A DNA stretch of 64,000 bases, taken from contig JARGOS010000002.1 in NCBI GenBank assembly GCA_029212505.1, positions 124,001 to 188,000 on the forward strand. Direction: 5' to 3'. Position numbers and translations under genes: made by a program. Below the pieces are notes generated by a model, which saw only the letters and a list, made by a program, of their open reading frames with translations, was not told where the DNA came from and ran no database searches. This document shows positions 26,355-35,585 of this stretch, piece by piece (position 1 is the stretch's first letter; each line of letters opens with the position of its first letter). This DNA is from Legionellaceae bacterium. GTDB lineage: Bacteria; Pseudomonadota; Gammaproteobacteria; Legionellales; Legionellaceae.

Positions 26355-27863
26355 ATGCAAGGGACGGACACCTTATCACTCAAGGCACTCGGTATTGACA
26401 CATACCATGAAGCTGTTTTGTTTATGCGAAAAGATTGCTATGTATGCCGCTCAGAAGGGTTTGAAGTACATACACGTGTGCGTGTCACTTTAGGTCATCA
26501 GCATATATTAGCAACACTGCATACGATAGAAGGTGATTTGCTGGAAGAGGGTGAGGCCTCACTATCAAAGTATGCTTGGAAGAAACTTGGTGCACATGAA
26601 GGTGATAAAATTTCTTTATCGCACCCGAAGCCTTTGCGTTCTTTAAGTTTTGTGCGATCAAAAGTGTATGGGTCAGAGCTTAGTTTAAATCAGATACGTA
26701 CTATTTTAAACGATATTGTCAAAGGACGGTATTCAGATATTCACCTGGCGACTTTTTTGACTGCATGTGCAGGAAACCGCTTGAATCATCATGAAATTAT
26801 TCATTTAACACGAGGCATGGTCGATGTGGGTAAGACTTTACGTTGGCCGGCGGATTGTGTGGTTGATAAGCATTGTGTTGGAGGATTGCCTGGCAATCGC
26901 ACGACGCTTATTGTTGTTCCGATTGTGACAGCATTTGGATTAACCATGCCTAAAACCTCTTCACGTGCCATTACATCACCTGCGGGTACAGCCGATACGA
27001 TGGAGACTTTGGCGCCCGTTGATTTAAATTTAGAACATATGAAGCGTGTGGTTGAACAAGAAGGTGGGTGTATTATTTGGGGTGGTTCGGTGGCGCTAAG
27101 CCCCGCCGATGATGCGTTGATCCGTGTCGAGCGCATCATGGATTTAGATAGTGAGGGGGCTTTAATCGCATCGGTTTTATCCAAAAAAATTGCAGCGGGG
27201 TCGACACATGTCGTGATTGATATTCCTGTTGGGCTCACCGCCAAAGTCAGATCGTTGAAGCGAGCAGAAAATTTAAAGCATTTATTCAAAAAGGTTGCGG
27301 CAAGCTTTGATCTTGCTTTAAAAATCATGATCTCTGATGGAGAGCAACCCGTTGGCCGAGGTATAGGCCCGGCCTTAGAGGCGCGAGATGTATTAGCCGT
27401 ATTGCAAAATGCGCCAGATGCACCGCAAGATTTACGTGAACGAGCCTTAATTTTAGCCGGTAAAATTTTAGAATTTTCTCCTGGCGTTCAAGCAGGAGCA
27501 GGTAAAGTTATTGCAACACGTTTGCTTGAAGAAGGCCAAGCCTGGCAAAAGTTTCAGGCAATTTGTGAAGCTCAAGGTGGTATGCGTGAACCCCCTCGTG
27601 CACCGTATACCTATGTAATTACAGCACAAGATGTAGGGCGTGTGGCTTTAATTGATAATCGTCAACTTTCAAGGCTTGCCAAACTTGCCGGTGCGCCGCA
27701 CGATAAAGCGGCGGGCGTGGTGCTCTTTACGCGTCTAGATGCCATGGTTGAAAAAGGTCAGCCTTTATTTGAAATTCATGCTGAATCAAAAGGTGCGTTG
27801 CAATACGCCCGTTCTTTGTTAACACAAATCCCTGCAATTGTGCGGGTGGAGGCCTGCGAATGA
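26355..27863 (+). CDS. Thymidine/AMP phosphorylase family protein
   Basis: Nucleoside/nucleotide phosphorylase of the DeoA/AMP phosphorylase superfamily. The extra N-terminal domain (about 1-85: LGIDTYHEAVLFMRKDCYVCRSEGFE) and total length near 500 aa match the AMP-phosphorylase-like branch rather than the 440-aa DeoA. The core has DKHCVGGLPGNRTTLIVVPI, TSSRAITSPAGTADTMETL, ALSPADDALIRVERIMDLD and GRGIGPALEA. The frame can be extended to 26292, but that ATG lies inside the upstream terminator; the ATG at 26355 fits the family start. The stop overlaps the next gene, a PRPP-synthetase-like protein (ATGA). Substrate (thymidine or NMP) is unproven. Confidence 0.88.
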   Translation: MQGTDTLSLKALGIDTYHEAVLFMRKDCYVCRSEGFEVHTRVRVTLGHQHILATLHTIEGDLLEEGEASLSKYAWKKLGAHEGDKISLSHPKPLRSLSFVRSKVYGSELSLNQIRTILNDIVKGRYSDIHLATFLTACAGNRLNHHEIIHLTRGMVDVGKTLRWPADCVVDKHCVGGLPGNRTTLIVVPIVTAFGLTMPKTSSRAITSPAGTADTMETLAPVDLNLEHMKRVVEQEGGCIIWGGSVALSPADDALIRVERIMDLDSEGALIASVLSKKIAAGSTHVVIDIPVGLTAKVRSLKRAENLKHLFKKVAASFDLALKIMISDGEQPVGRGIGPALEARDVLAVLQNAPDAPQDLRERALILAGKILEFSPGVQAGAGKVIATRLLEEGQAWQKFQAICEAQGGMREPPRAPYTYVITAQDVGRVALIDNRQLSRLAKLAGAPHDKAAGVVLFTRLDAMVEKGQPLFEIHAESKGALQYARSLLTQIPAIVRVEACE

Positions 27864-28747
27864 AGCCTATGATGATTAGTTTATTTGATGATGATTCGGC
27901 TGTTCAAACGATTGCGAAACTTCAAGATTATGAAGTAGGCCAGGTGTTGCTTCGTGGTTTTCCAGATGGCGAAAGCTATATTAAATTTCAGCATGATATG
28001 CATGATCGCGAGCTGATCTTATTCACGAGTTTAGATAGACCTAATACTAAAATTTTACCGTTGATCTTCATTGCTGAAACAGCCCGTGCCTTGGGTGTGA
28101 GTCGTGTTGGGTTATGTGCGCCTTATCTTGCTTATATGCGACAGGATAAGCAGTTTAATCCAGGTGAAGGGGTGACATCGGCTTATTTTGCTAAATTATT
28201 ATCCCAGTATGTTGATTGGCTTGTGACGGTGGATCCGCATTTGCATCGTTATCATGATTTAGATGAAATTTATGCTATTCCCAATATCGCATTGCATGCG
28301 ACGCAGGCTATTTCAGCATGGATACAGCAGCACGTTACCAAGCCGTTGCTCATTGGGCCTGATCGTGAGAGCGAGCAATGGGTTGCGAGCGTTGCGCAGA
28401 TGGCAAAGGCTCCGTATCTTATTTTAGAAAAAAATCGTCAGGGTGATTATGAAGTGGAGATATCAGCACCTCGTTTAGGCCCTTATGATCATCATACACC
28501 GGTTTTAGTCGATGATATTATCTCAACCGGCCAGACGATGATGGCTGTTGTTCAACACCTTCAGCGCGCTAAGATGAACGCTGCTGTTTGTGTCGGCATT
28601 CACGGTTTATTTGCAAGCCATGCGTATGAAAATTTAATTCAAGCTGGGGCGGCAAAAATTATCACATGTAATACCATTAAACATGAAAGTAACGGCATTG
28701 ATGTATCATCGTTATTATCTGAGGGAATTTCTAAATTTATAAAATAA
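27860..28747 (+). CDS. Ribose-phosphate pyrophosphokinase-like protein
   Basis: Divergent member of the PRPP synthetase family (295 aa; housekeeping Prs is about 315). It has FPDGESYIKF, the DPHLHRYHDLDEIY loop and the PRPP motif VLVDDIISTGQTM. The archetypal DLHA.QIQGFF of Prs is replaced, so it is more like the archaeal-type or paralogous group. Coupled by ATGA to the phosphorylase upstream, which suggests a linked nucleotide/ribose-phosphate salvage reaction. A housekeeping Prs should be elsewhere. Confidence 0.88.
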   Translation: MKPMMISLFDDDSAVQTIAKLQDYEVGQVLLRGFPDGESYIKFQHDMHDRELILFTSLDRPNTKILPLIFIAETARALGVSRVGLCAPYLAYMRQDKQFNPGEGVTSAYFAKLLSQYVDWLVTVDPHLHRYHDLDEIYAIPNIALHATQAISAWIQQHVTKPLLIGPDRESEQWVASVAQMAKAPYLILEKNRQGDYEVEISAPRLGPYDHHTPVLVDDIISTGQTMMAVVQHLQRAKMNAAVCVGIHGLFASHAYENLIQAGAAKIITCNTIKHESNGIDVSSLLSEGISKFIK

Positions 28748-28760
28748 CAGGACTTTCGAT

Positions 28761-29858
28761 ATGAAAAAAAATACAAAGCAAATGCTGATAGCTTGTTTAA
28801 GTTTATATTCTATGTCGGTTTTGGCGTGTACGCATATTAACTTAACCGCCAACGATGGCAGTGTGGTGGTGAGCCGCTCAATGGAATTCGGCCCCAAGCT
28901 TGAGACGGATATATATACGGTAAATCGCGAAACAAAATTTGAAAGCACAACACCGGATGGTAAGTCAGGCCTGCATTGGCAAGCAAAATACGGGTATTTA
29001 GCGTTAGATGGCTTTCATCTGTTTCCCGTGAGTGGCATGAATGAGCAGGGGCTTTCGTTTGATGGGCTATATTTTCCTGGCTTTGCCAAGTACCAAACGT
29101 ACGATGCGAACCAAGCTTCAAAAGCGATGCCTTATTATATGATTGGCGATTATATTTTAGGAAATTTTTCAAATGTTACTGAAATTAAACACGCCCTGCC
29201 AAAGCTTGTGGTTTATGCGAAAGCTTTAGACCATGCAGGCCAATCGGTGGTGTTTCCTATGCACTTTGTTGTGACGGATAAACAAGGCCAAAGTCTGGTG
29301 ATAGAATTTATTCAGGGGCAATTGCATATCTACGATAATAAAATAGGTGTTTTTACTAATTCACCGAGCTACCCATGGCATGTTACAAATTTAAGTAATT
29401 ATATTAATCTATCACCGAACGCCCCAGAGCCCATCGTCAAAGACGGTGTAACGTATAATGCTACTGGACAAGGTGCGGGCGCTATTGGGTTGCCGGGCGA
29501 TTATACGCCGCCAGGGCGCTTTGTGCGCATGGCTTATTTGGTGAATACGGCGAAACCCGTGAATGATGCCAGAGGCGCGGTTAATTTATCACAACATATT
29601 TTAAATAACGTTGATATTCCCTATGGTGCTGTGCGAGGTAAGCGTGGCGACACGTCACCGGATGAAATGGATTCAACACAATGGATTGTTATTAAAGATT
29701 TGGCACATCATGCATTATATTTTAGAAGTTATTCAGATTTGGTGCTTCAGAAAATAGACATGACGAAGCTTAAGTTTGAGCCGGGCTCACCTCAACGCCG
29801 TCTCACTTTGGTGGATGATATTTCACGAGTGGTTGATGCGACCCAGCGATTAGAATGA
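28761..29858 (+). CDS. Exported linear amide C-N hydrolase (choloylglycine hydrolase family)
   Basis: Ntn-hydrolase of the penicillin V acylase / bile salt hydrolase / acid-ceramidase-like family. A signal peptide (MLIACLSLYSMSVLA) is followed directly by Cys23 in ACTHINLTANDG, the expected N-terminal nucleophile after processing. Further family marks are VVSRSMEFG, GMNEQGLSFDGLYF, FVVTDKQGQSLVIEF, VFTNSPSYPWHVTNL and the C-terminal DSTQWIVIKDLAHHALYFRSY. 365 aa. Probable periplasmic or secreted amidase; substrate unknown, possibly N-acyl amides or N-acyl-homoserine lactones. Confidence 0.9.
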   Translation: MKKNTKQMLIACLSLYSMSVLACTHINLTANDGSVVVSRSMEFGPKLETDIYTVNRETKFESTTPDGKSGLHWQAKYGYLALDGFHLFPVSGMNEQGLSFDGLYFPGFAKYQTYDANQASKAMPYYMIGDYILGNFSNVTEIKHALPKLVVYAKALDHAGQSVVFPMHFVVTDKQGQSLVIEFIQGQLHIYDNKIGVFTNSPSYPWHVTNLSNYINLSPNAPEPIVKDGVTYNATGQGAGAIGLPGDYTPPGRFVRMAYLVNTAKPVNDARGAVNLSQHILNNVDIPYGAVRGKRGDTSPDEMDSTQWIVIKDLAHHALYFRSYSDLVLQKIDMTKLKFEPGSPQRRLTLVDDISRVVDATQRLE

Positions 29859-29904
29859 TAGATGTGTCTTTAAAACAACCTTTGTGTTTTTTTTGATTCT
29901 TTTG

Positions 29905-29913
29905 TGATATAAT
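29905..29913 (+). promoter_or_regulatory. Extended -10 promoter of the 556-residue gene
   Basis: TGA-TATAAT (TGn extended -10, 29905-29913) about 35 bases before the ATG. No good -35 is visible in the T-rich upstream sequence. Confidence 0.55.
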
Positions 29914-29947
29914 ATCGTTCATGTTGTTTATGAATTGATTTTTGAAA

Positions 29948-31615
29948 ATGGTCGATGTTTCTCATATAGACGATTATAACGGTGACTTGGTTTTAGAATT
30001 TTTTGAATCACCGAAGTATGAGCAAAAAGATGATACCCATACCGATGCACTTGCACGTGATTATGTTCGCGTGCATATGCAGCCATGGGGGGGAAAATCG
30101 GCCGCTATTTTTTCATCAAGACGTATTCAAAAAGCCTTATGCTATCAATATGATGCTGAATTTATTCAAGCGGTACGTCAGGTATATTATGATGGACTTA
30201 TCCGTGTTTATAAGCAATTAAAAGCACGGGAAGCGTCAGGTTCACTTACGCCGGTACAAAATAATCAAGCTCATTTGTTTATCAGTAATTGCTTGACCGC
30301 GTTACCGTTTACCTCGCCCAGTTGTTATGAATATTTTAAATTTCCTCAGTTAGTAAAAAATAAATGGACCTTAGTTGGTTACACCGTGCATTTGATTGAA
30401 TTGACCGAACCAAGCTGTGTTTTGCACGATAAAGTGTTTGCTTATGGTTTTGCACCGTTGGTCGAGCGACGTGTTGCGGCGCATCTTGTTTTTCCGGGCA
30501 CCACGTATTTTGCCGATCGAGGTCATGTATCGCAAATGCGTGCTAATATGGATCCTTTTTCAACGGTTGGCCGTAGCTTGTATGAATCGGGACATGTTCG
30601 GGTGGGTACGTGGTGCGAAAAACAAAACAAAATAAATAAAATAAAAACAAAAGCGCATGGGAACAGTCAAGGTGGAGCATTGACGCTGCAACTTGCGATT
30701 CATCAAGGTGATAAGCTTTCAGAAGCTTATGCGTTGAACCCCCCGGGTCTTTTTGAACTCATAAACGAACGTGATCCTTATGATCGCTGGCACGAAGAGA
30801 ATTTTGAAAGGCCTATCGTACGTGTACAAGAAAACGCAGGTGATTGGGTTCATACGTACGGTAAACGTAAACATGAGTGGATACGTTTATCGATTGAGCC
30901 GCCGGTGCTTTGTCCCGAAGCTGCGCTGAATCATGCGTCTAATTTTTCATCACGTCCGGGCGTTAAGATTGTAAATAAATGCTCTCGTGAGGCTAATCAA
31001 GAAAGAGAATCGGGTGACGTATGGATTTACTCACGTTTTCGTGCGTTTTGCCTTTATGCTTTTTATTGGCCGTATGTGAATATCATACGACCGATACAGT
31101 TTCCACTGGCTATTATGCTTGGTGCGTTTTTCTTGAGCGCAGTGCTTCCTTCTATCTTAGTGACGCCCTTTTTGGCTGTTGTCGGTGTGGTGTGTGTGGG
31201 TCTTGCGGTGTTCGATTTATATCAACACTGGACGCAAGCACCTGCACCTGATGCAGCGTATAAGCCCAGAACTCCTCGGGTTCCTAATATGGATTTATAT
31301 CAAACGACGGGTGAAGCAAGTTATCGCTTGGATGAGTTAGGTGCGTATTATCATGCTAAGCGAAAGGTACTTAAAAACAAAACGAGCTCTATATCACAGA
31401 ACAGTCATGTGAAATTTTTTAAAGAAAATGGTGAGCATTACTCAAAAACCGATCTTTTAATGGATAGTCAAAACGCTTCGGTTGATCAAGCAGCTTCTGT
31501 ACGCATTCAGGGAACTTACGCGAAGCTAGCTGATATTCGTGATACGTTGGCATGTATAGAAGATCATGATGCACTCTGTACGCTGGATATGCGTTATAAG
31601 GCAGGGCGTTCATGA
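29948..31615 (+). CDS. Large protein with lipase-type GNSQG motif and membrane segment (effector candidate)
   Basis: I do not recognise this 556-residue protein as a named family. Around residues 235-260 it has KAHGNSQGGALTLQLA, a GxSxG nucleophile elbow, followed by EAYALNPPGLF, as in alpha/beta hydrolases. Possible Asp and His partners cannot be assigned. Residues about 365-425 hold two or three hydrophobic helices (ILVTPFLAVVGVVCVGLAV). The C-terminal 130 residues are soluble and charged. No signal peptide. Similar layouts occur among Legionella and Coxiella Dot/Icm effectors with lipase-like domains, hence effector candidate by inference. The TTG at 29942 is an alternative start. Confidence 0.75.
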   Translation: MVDVSHIDDYNGDLVLEFFESPKYEQKDDTHTDALARDYVRVHMQPWGGKSAAIFSSRRIQKALCYQYDAEFIQAVRQVYYDGLIRVYKQLKAREASGSLTPVQNNQAHLFISNCLTALPFTSPSCYEYFKFPQLVKNKWTLVGYTVHLIELTEPSCVLHDKVFAYGFAPLVERRVAAHLVFPGTTYFADRGHVSQMRANMDPFSTVGRSLYESGHVRVGTWCEKQNKINKIKTKAHGNSQGGALTLQLAIHQGDKLSEAYALNPPGLFELINERDPYDRWHEENFERPIVRVQENAGDWVHTYGKRKHEWIRLSIEPPVLCPEAALNHASNFSSRPGVKIVNKCSREANQERESGDVWIYSRFRAFCLYAFYWPYVNIIRPIQFPLAIMLGAFFLSAVLPSILVTPFLAVVGVVCVGLAVFDLYQHWTQAPAPDAAYKPRTPRVPNMDLYQTTGEASYRLDELGAYYHAKRKVLKNKTSSISQNSHVKFFKENGEHYSKTDLLMDSQNASVDQAASVRIQGTYAKLADIRDTLACIEDHDALCTLDMRYKAGRS

Positions 31616-31649
31616 TAATGCAGTCAGTTCAGGCTCAATGCTCCGTAAA

Positions 31650-34600
31650 TTAACTTGAGGGAAATACAATCGTTCCGGTATCAAGATCACCCTCTTCAGG
31701 CCTGGGTGGAGCTTCGCCTGATTCACTAGAAGAAGCAGCTGTATTGGCGTTTAACCATGCGCTCCATTCTTCTATCCAACGGGAGATGGTTGCATATAAT
31801 GTTGCAAAAAGAGCTCGCTCACCATTTAACGTTGCCATTAAATCTGGAAATAAATGACCACGGCCCTCTCGCCAAGCATGATAGTCTGCAAACAAAGATC
31901 GTTCGCCCCGAAGCGTTGCCCGTGTTCTTGGAAATAATGTTGAGTATACGCGCGCTTGGCCATCATCGGATGGATCATAATCACGCTGAATCTTGATGGG
32001 CTGACGTTGTGGCGTAAAAAAGCGTTGCTGCGCCATCAGAGCACGATAAATTTTATTGATATCTTCAGTTTGTTTTGCAGATTTTTGCTCAGCATCAGCT
32101 GCTTCCAACTGAACCGGTGCAGCATCCACCCATTTGGTTGTGAATTCGTTAAATTTTTGTTCAAATAGATCCTGATTTTCAGCCTCAACAGCGTCCAATA
32201 ATTGTTGTCGATGGGGCTCCCAATCTTTCTGCATATTGCCTAAAAAGGTTTGCCATTCAAGTAGACGGTTAACGCGGTCTTCATTTGAGCAACGCTCGCA
32301 GTCATCCAAAAATTGTTGTGTGATGTCTTCTAGAAATAATGCATAAAGTGAGCTCACTTCTTTTTGAAATGTCGCTGTTCTTTGTCGTTGTTTTTGCGAT
32401 TGAATCACTTCATTGTGAACATTATAGGTAGCGCCATTGAGCGGAAAATCCGCGTCAGATTTATTCGGAATCATCCGGTATTCACCGGGTTTACCCATGC
32501 GCGCTGTACGTCCTTTGATTTGTATTTCATCTTCTTCTGTGGGTACATAAGCGGCAATAACAGATAAATGATCCGCATTAATATCAACACCACGACCCAG
32601 CATACCCGCGGTTGATATGGTTACAAAATCAGGTGTGCCTGCTTGTTTTATGGCTTTGATCTCATCTTGTTTACTCGTCAAGCCGTGCACGCGTTGAAGT
32701 GTGATCTGCTCTACGGCCTGCATAAATGCTTGATCTTCTTGAAGTGCTTGATAGAGTCGTAAGCTTTGTTGGTCATCTTTGCAAATTAATAATACAGGGC
32801 TGTTTGATTTTAAGTTTTTAATCATCGAGCGCTTAATAAAGTTAATTTGTTGAGCTTCGTCTTTGGCGAGCCAGGTGTTTTTTTCTTCTCGAATGAGGGG
32901 TTTTTCTCGTGGCATAATTAAAAAATGATATTTCTCATAATTAATATCGTCCTGATGACTAAGCGGGGCTTCACTTCGCGTTGTACCACTCACGCCATAA
33001 ATTGAGCCTTCATCATAGCGCGCCATAAAGGTGACCGGATACGAAGCGCGAAGCGTCTTGTTTTCAGGCATGATAACGAACGGATCTCTTTTGTTATCCT
33101 CGAGGTGATTCAATCGGATATTTTCTTTAGCACAAAGGCATTGATGCACGCCATCTGCATAGGAACTGCCTTCAACAGGACGTCCATTATCGAGGACAAA
33201 AACCTTACGTGAATAACGCGCATGGCCTTCAGTATCTCGAAGAAGATATAATTTGTCTTTTTCAGGCGCTGTCAAAATGTAATCTTTATCTGCCTGCATT
33301 TGCAAGGCTGTGTGTGCTGAGCGTAACCATGTTTTGATTTGCGCTGGATCGTTATCTTTCAGTTCTGCCAACCGAGCTTTGTGCATGCGATTTTGAACGT
33401 GTTGACCAATATAATTAAGAAAATCCTCAACAAGATGATCATTGGGCTCAAAATCCTCACCAGGTTCTAACGACAGGTTTTCTATAAATTTAACTAAGTT
33501 TGGATATATCCAAACAAAGCCTGCCAGTTGTTTGGATTGGGCTGCATAGTTATAAGAATCTTTACTTTTGTCATGGATGAATTTATCCACTTCATCCACT
33601 AACAAGCAACGTTGTTCTTTTCTTTCATCGAGGTAGGCAAAGGGGCGACGCTCTATATCACTTCGATTACGCAATAAGAGTAACTGGCTATTATCTGTAA
33701 AATTAACGCCGTCTTTTTGATAGAGTTCCGATGGTGTGTCTAAAGAAATCAAACTGGTGGGTATGTCTAATGCGGTAAAAAATTGTTTGTAAGACAAAAA
33801 ATCACGCTCGGCCAATTGCATGTCGCTGGTTAAAAAGTCAACAGTTCTTCCTTGGGCAGCTTGGCACGCGGCCAGCGCCATCATGATACGAGATTTACCT
33901 TCGCCTGTATCAATTTGACTAATCAAGCGATTGCTCGGGTTAACCATTTTGGCATAAAGGGCCATGACTTGGGTGGTGTTTAATTCTTGACTGACGCGTT
34001 TGGGAGGCGTGTCATGACTCAGTTGAGATGCGGTTCTTGCCATCATTTCTATCGCGAGGCAAACCAATTTTAATTTATCTGAATCCGTTAGTGGCGTGCG
34101 TTGACGCAGCGCATCAAATTCTTGGGTTAAAGCTTGAATTGATTTTGCGCGGTTGTTGCTGAGTTGATTTTCGAGTTCTTGACCTATTGCATCCGTAAAG
34201 ATAGCACTGACACCAACAAACTGATGTTGTTGTCGTTTGTATTGTTCATACTTAAAGGCATACTCTAATTTTCTATCGCCATACGGTTTTTGACTAAAAT
34301 TCGCATACTCGTCTTCAAATATATGATTATCATCTAGCCAACTGCTGAGTGCTTCAACATTGGGATATGGAGGTTTTTTGCAATGGGTGGCAAATATTTG
34401 ATATTTATGTTCATCTTCTAAAAGAAGTGTTATCAACGATTCTAAACCATCAATCGATTGGTTGTTATCAATTAAACGACTCAAAAATTTGGTCATAAAT
34501 AACTGTTGCTCGGAAGGCATACGACAAACTTGACTTATCAGTTGGCTCAGTTCAACGGGACGTTGATGGTAATTGGCTATAAGAGAATAGATAACAAACA

Positions 34601-35585
34601 TATTATCTTTGTTATCCCTCCTTCGACCCGGATTTAGTATCTTATTTAAGTGCACAAGATTTTTGCCAAAATCTACGACGTTTGTCATATAGTTTTCTGA
34701 ATTTTTAGCAGGTATATAATTAAAACAAGTGAGTAGATAATGCCTTGTCTGTGGATGCGCGATGGCTACTTGATTGAGTTGTTTGATGAGTACACGTATG
34801 TTTTCAACATCGATTGATGTTGCATTTAATACAAGGGTTGCCAATGTTTCTTGAAGCGCCAGAGGATCGAGTTTTAAATGGGGTCTTTGGGTTAGTGGTT
34901 TAATGTCTCGAATAAATACTGTAAATTTATCCATCAGATTTTCAGAGGATTTTTCAATGTCATTGCGTACAAAAATTTGATTGAAGCCTTCGAGCGTTCG
35001 TTTTTTTATGATGAGATCGATGAGAGCAGGTAGTGCCGTGTAATTTTCGGCAACACGGTCTCGCATTTCATCCAACTGCTCTGTCAATAACGTAAAGTCT
35101 TCGGGTGTGATGATGTGTTTCAAGTTTACGAGTTGTTCATTGAGCGCGGTTAAATAAGTATTTGCGTGGGGGATGTTTTGTTGAACAATGGCCGATTCGA
35201 AGCTGATAATAGCGGCAGTTGCGGTCTCAGGAAACGAGCATGCTTTTACTTGGGTGATTTGCTCTTCGCTTAGACCCGAAACAGCATCACGAATTTGTTT
35301 TGCTTTCTTTTTAAAATAGTCAGCCGAAAAACGAGGTGCGAATCGTTCATCTAAGTGTTCAAGGAGCTGTAATTGCCATGTATTACCTTCAATTACGTTA
35401 AAGGTGATGACGTATTGAATCAGTTCGGCCAATATTGCTGGCGTTAAGTCATCGTTTGTTTGAATGTCATAAAATAGCTCAAAGCAAAAAACTAATCGCT
35501 CTTTGTTTTCTTGAGATAGTACATCAGGCCAGGTCGACAAAGCATGCTTAATATTATCCATCGTAAGAAGATTAAATGTACTCAA
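31650..35585 (-). CDS. Very large SecA-like SF2 ATPase (effector candidate)
   Basis: 1311 residues. Residues 1-480 are helical and unlike any family I know. Residues about 540-1060 carry SecA/SF2 helicase motifs: a Walker A variant DTGEGKS (about 556-562), FLTSDMQLAERD, Walker B LLVDEVDKF (about 660) and YGVSGTTR. A C-terminal helicase motif GRGVDINADHL...QIKGRTARMGKPGEYR (about 1005-1045) completes the set. The tail (1050-1311) is helical and contains repeated LNGERALFA / LRGERSLFADYHAW units. It lacks the preprotein-binding and zinc-tail features of true SecA. Operon with the 370-aa gene (ATGA overlap). Function unknown; effector or DNA/RNA remodeller are both possible. Confidence 0.85.
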   Translation of the reverse strand: MSTFNLLTMDNIKHALSTWPDVLSQENKERLVFCFELFYDIQTNDDLTPAILAELIQYVITFNVIEGNTWQLQLLEHLDERFAPRFSADYFKKKAKQIRDAVSGLSEEQITQVKACSFPETATAAIISFESAIVQQNIPHANTYLTALNEQLVNLKHIITPEDFTLLTEQLDEMRDRVAENYTALPALIDLIIKKRTLEGFNQIFVRNDIEKSSENLMDKFTVFIRDIKPLTQRPHLKLDPLALQETLATLVLNATSIDVENIRVLIKQLNQVAIAHPQTRHYLLTCFNYIPAKNSENYMTNVVDFGKNLVHLNKILNPGRRRDNKDNMFVIYSLIANYHQRPVELSQLISQVCRMPSEQQLFMTKFLSRLIDNNQSIDGLESLITLLLEDEHKYQIFATHCKKPPYPNVEALSSWLDDNHIFEDEYANFSQKPYGDRKLEYAFKYEQYKRQQHQFVGVSAIFTDAIGQELENQLSNNRAKSIQALTQEFDALRQRTPLTDSDKLKLVCLAIEMMARTASQLSHDTPPKRVSQELNTTQVMALYAKMVNPSNRLISQIDTGEGKSRIMMALAACQAAQGRTVDFLTSDMQLAERDFLSYKQFFTALDIPTSLISLDTPSELYQKDGVNFTDNSQLLLLRNRSDIERRPFAYLDERKEQRCLLVDEVDKFIHDKSKDSYNYAAQSKQLAGFVWIYPNLVKFIENLSLEPGEDFEPNDHLVEDFLNYIGQHVQNRMHKARLAELKDNDPAQIKTWLRSAHTALQMQADKDYILTAPEKDKLYLLRDTEGHARYSRKVFVLDNGRPVEGSSYADGVHQCLCAKENIRLNHLEDNKRDPFVIMPENKTLRASYPVTFMARYDEGSIYGVSGTTRSEAPLSHQDDINYEKYHFLIMPREKPLIREEKNTWLAKDEAQQINFIKRSMIKNLKSNSPVLLICKDDQQSLRLYQALQEDQAFMQAVEQITLQRVHGLTSKQDEIKAIKQAGTPDFVTISTAGMLGRGVDINADHLSVIAAYVPTEEDEIQIKGRTARMGKPGEYRMIPNKSDADFPLNGATYNVHNEVIQSQKQRQRTATFQKEVSSLYALFLEDITQQFLDDCERCSNEDRVNRLLEWQTFLGNMQKDWEPHRQQLLDAVEAENQDLFEQKFNEFTTKWVDAAPVQLEAADAEQKSAKQTEDINKIYRALMAQQRFFTPQRQPIKIQRDYDPSDDGQARVYSTLFPRTRATLRGERSLFADYHAWREGRGHLFPDLMATLNGERALFATLYATISRWIEEWSAWLNANTAASSSESGEAPPRPEEGDLDTGTIVFPSS

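Noticed and set aside
31650-35585. Housekeeping preprotein translocase SecA
   Set aside because: The length, long unrelated N- and C-regions and absence of SecA preprotein-binding and zinc-tail features do not fit; only the ATPase motifs agree.
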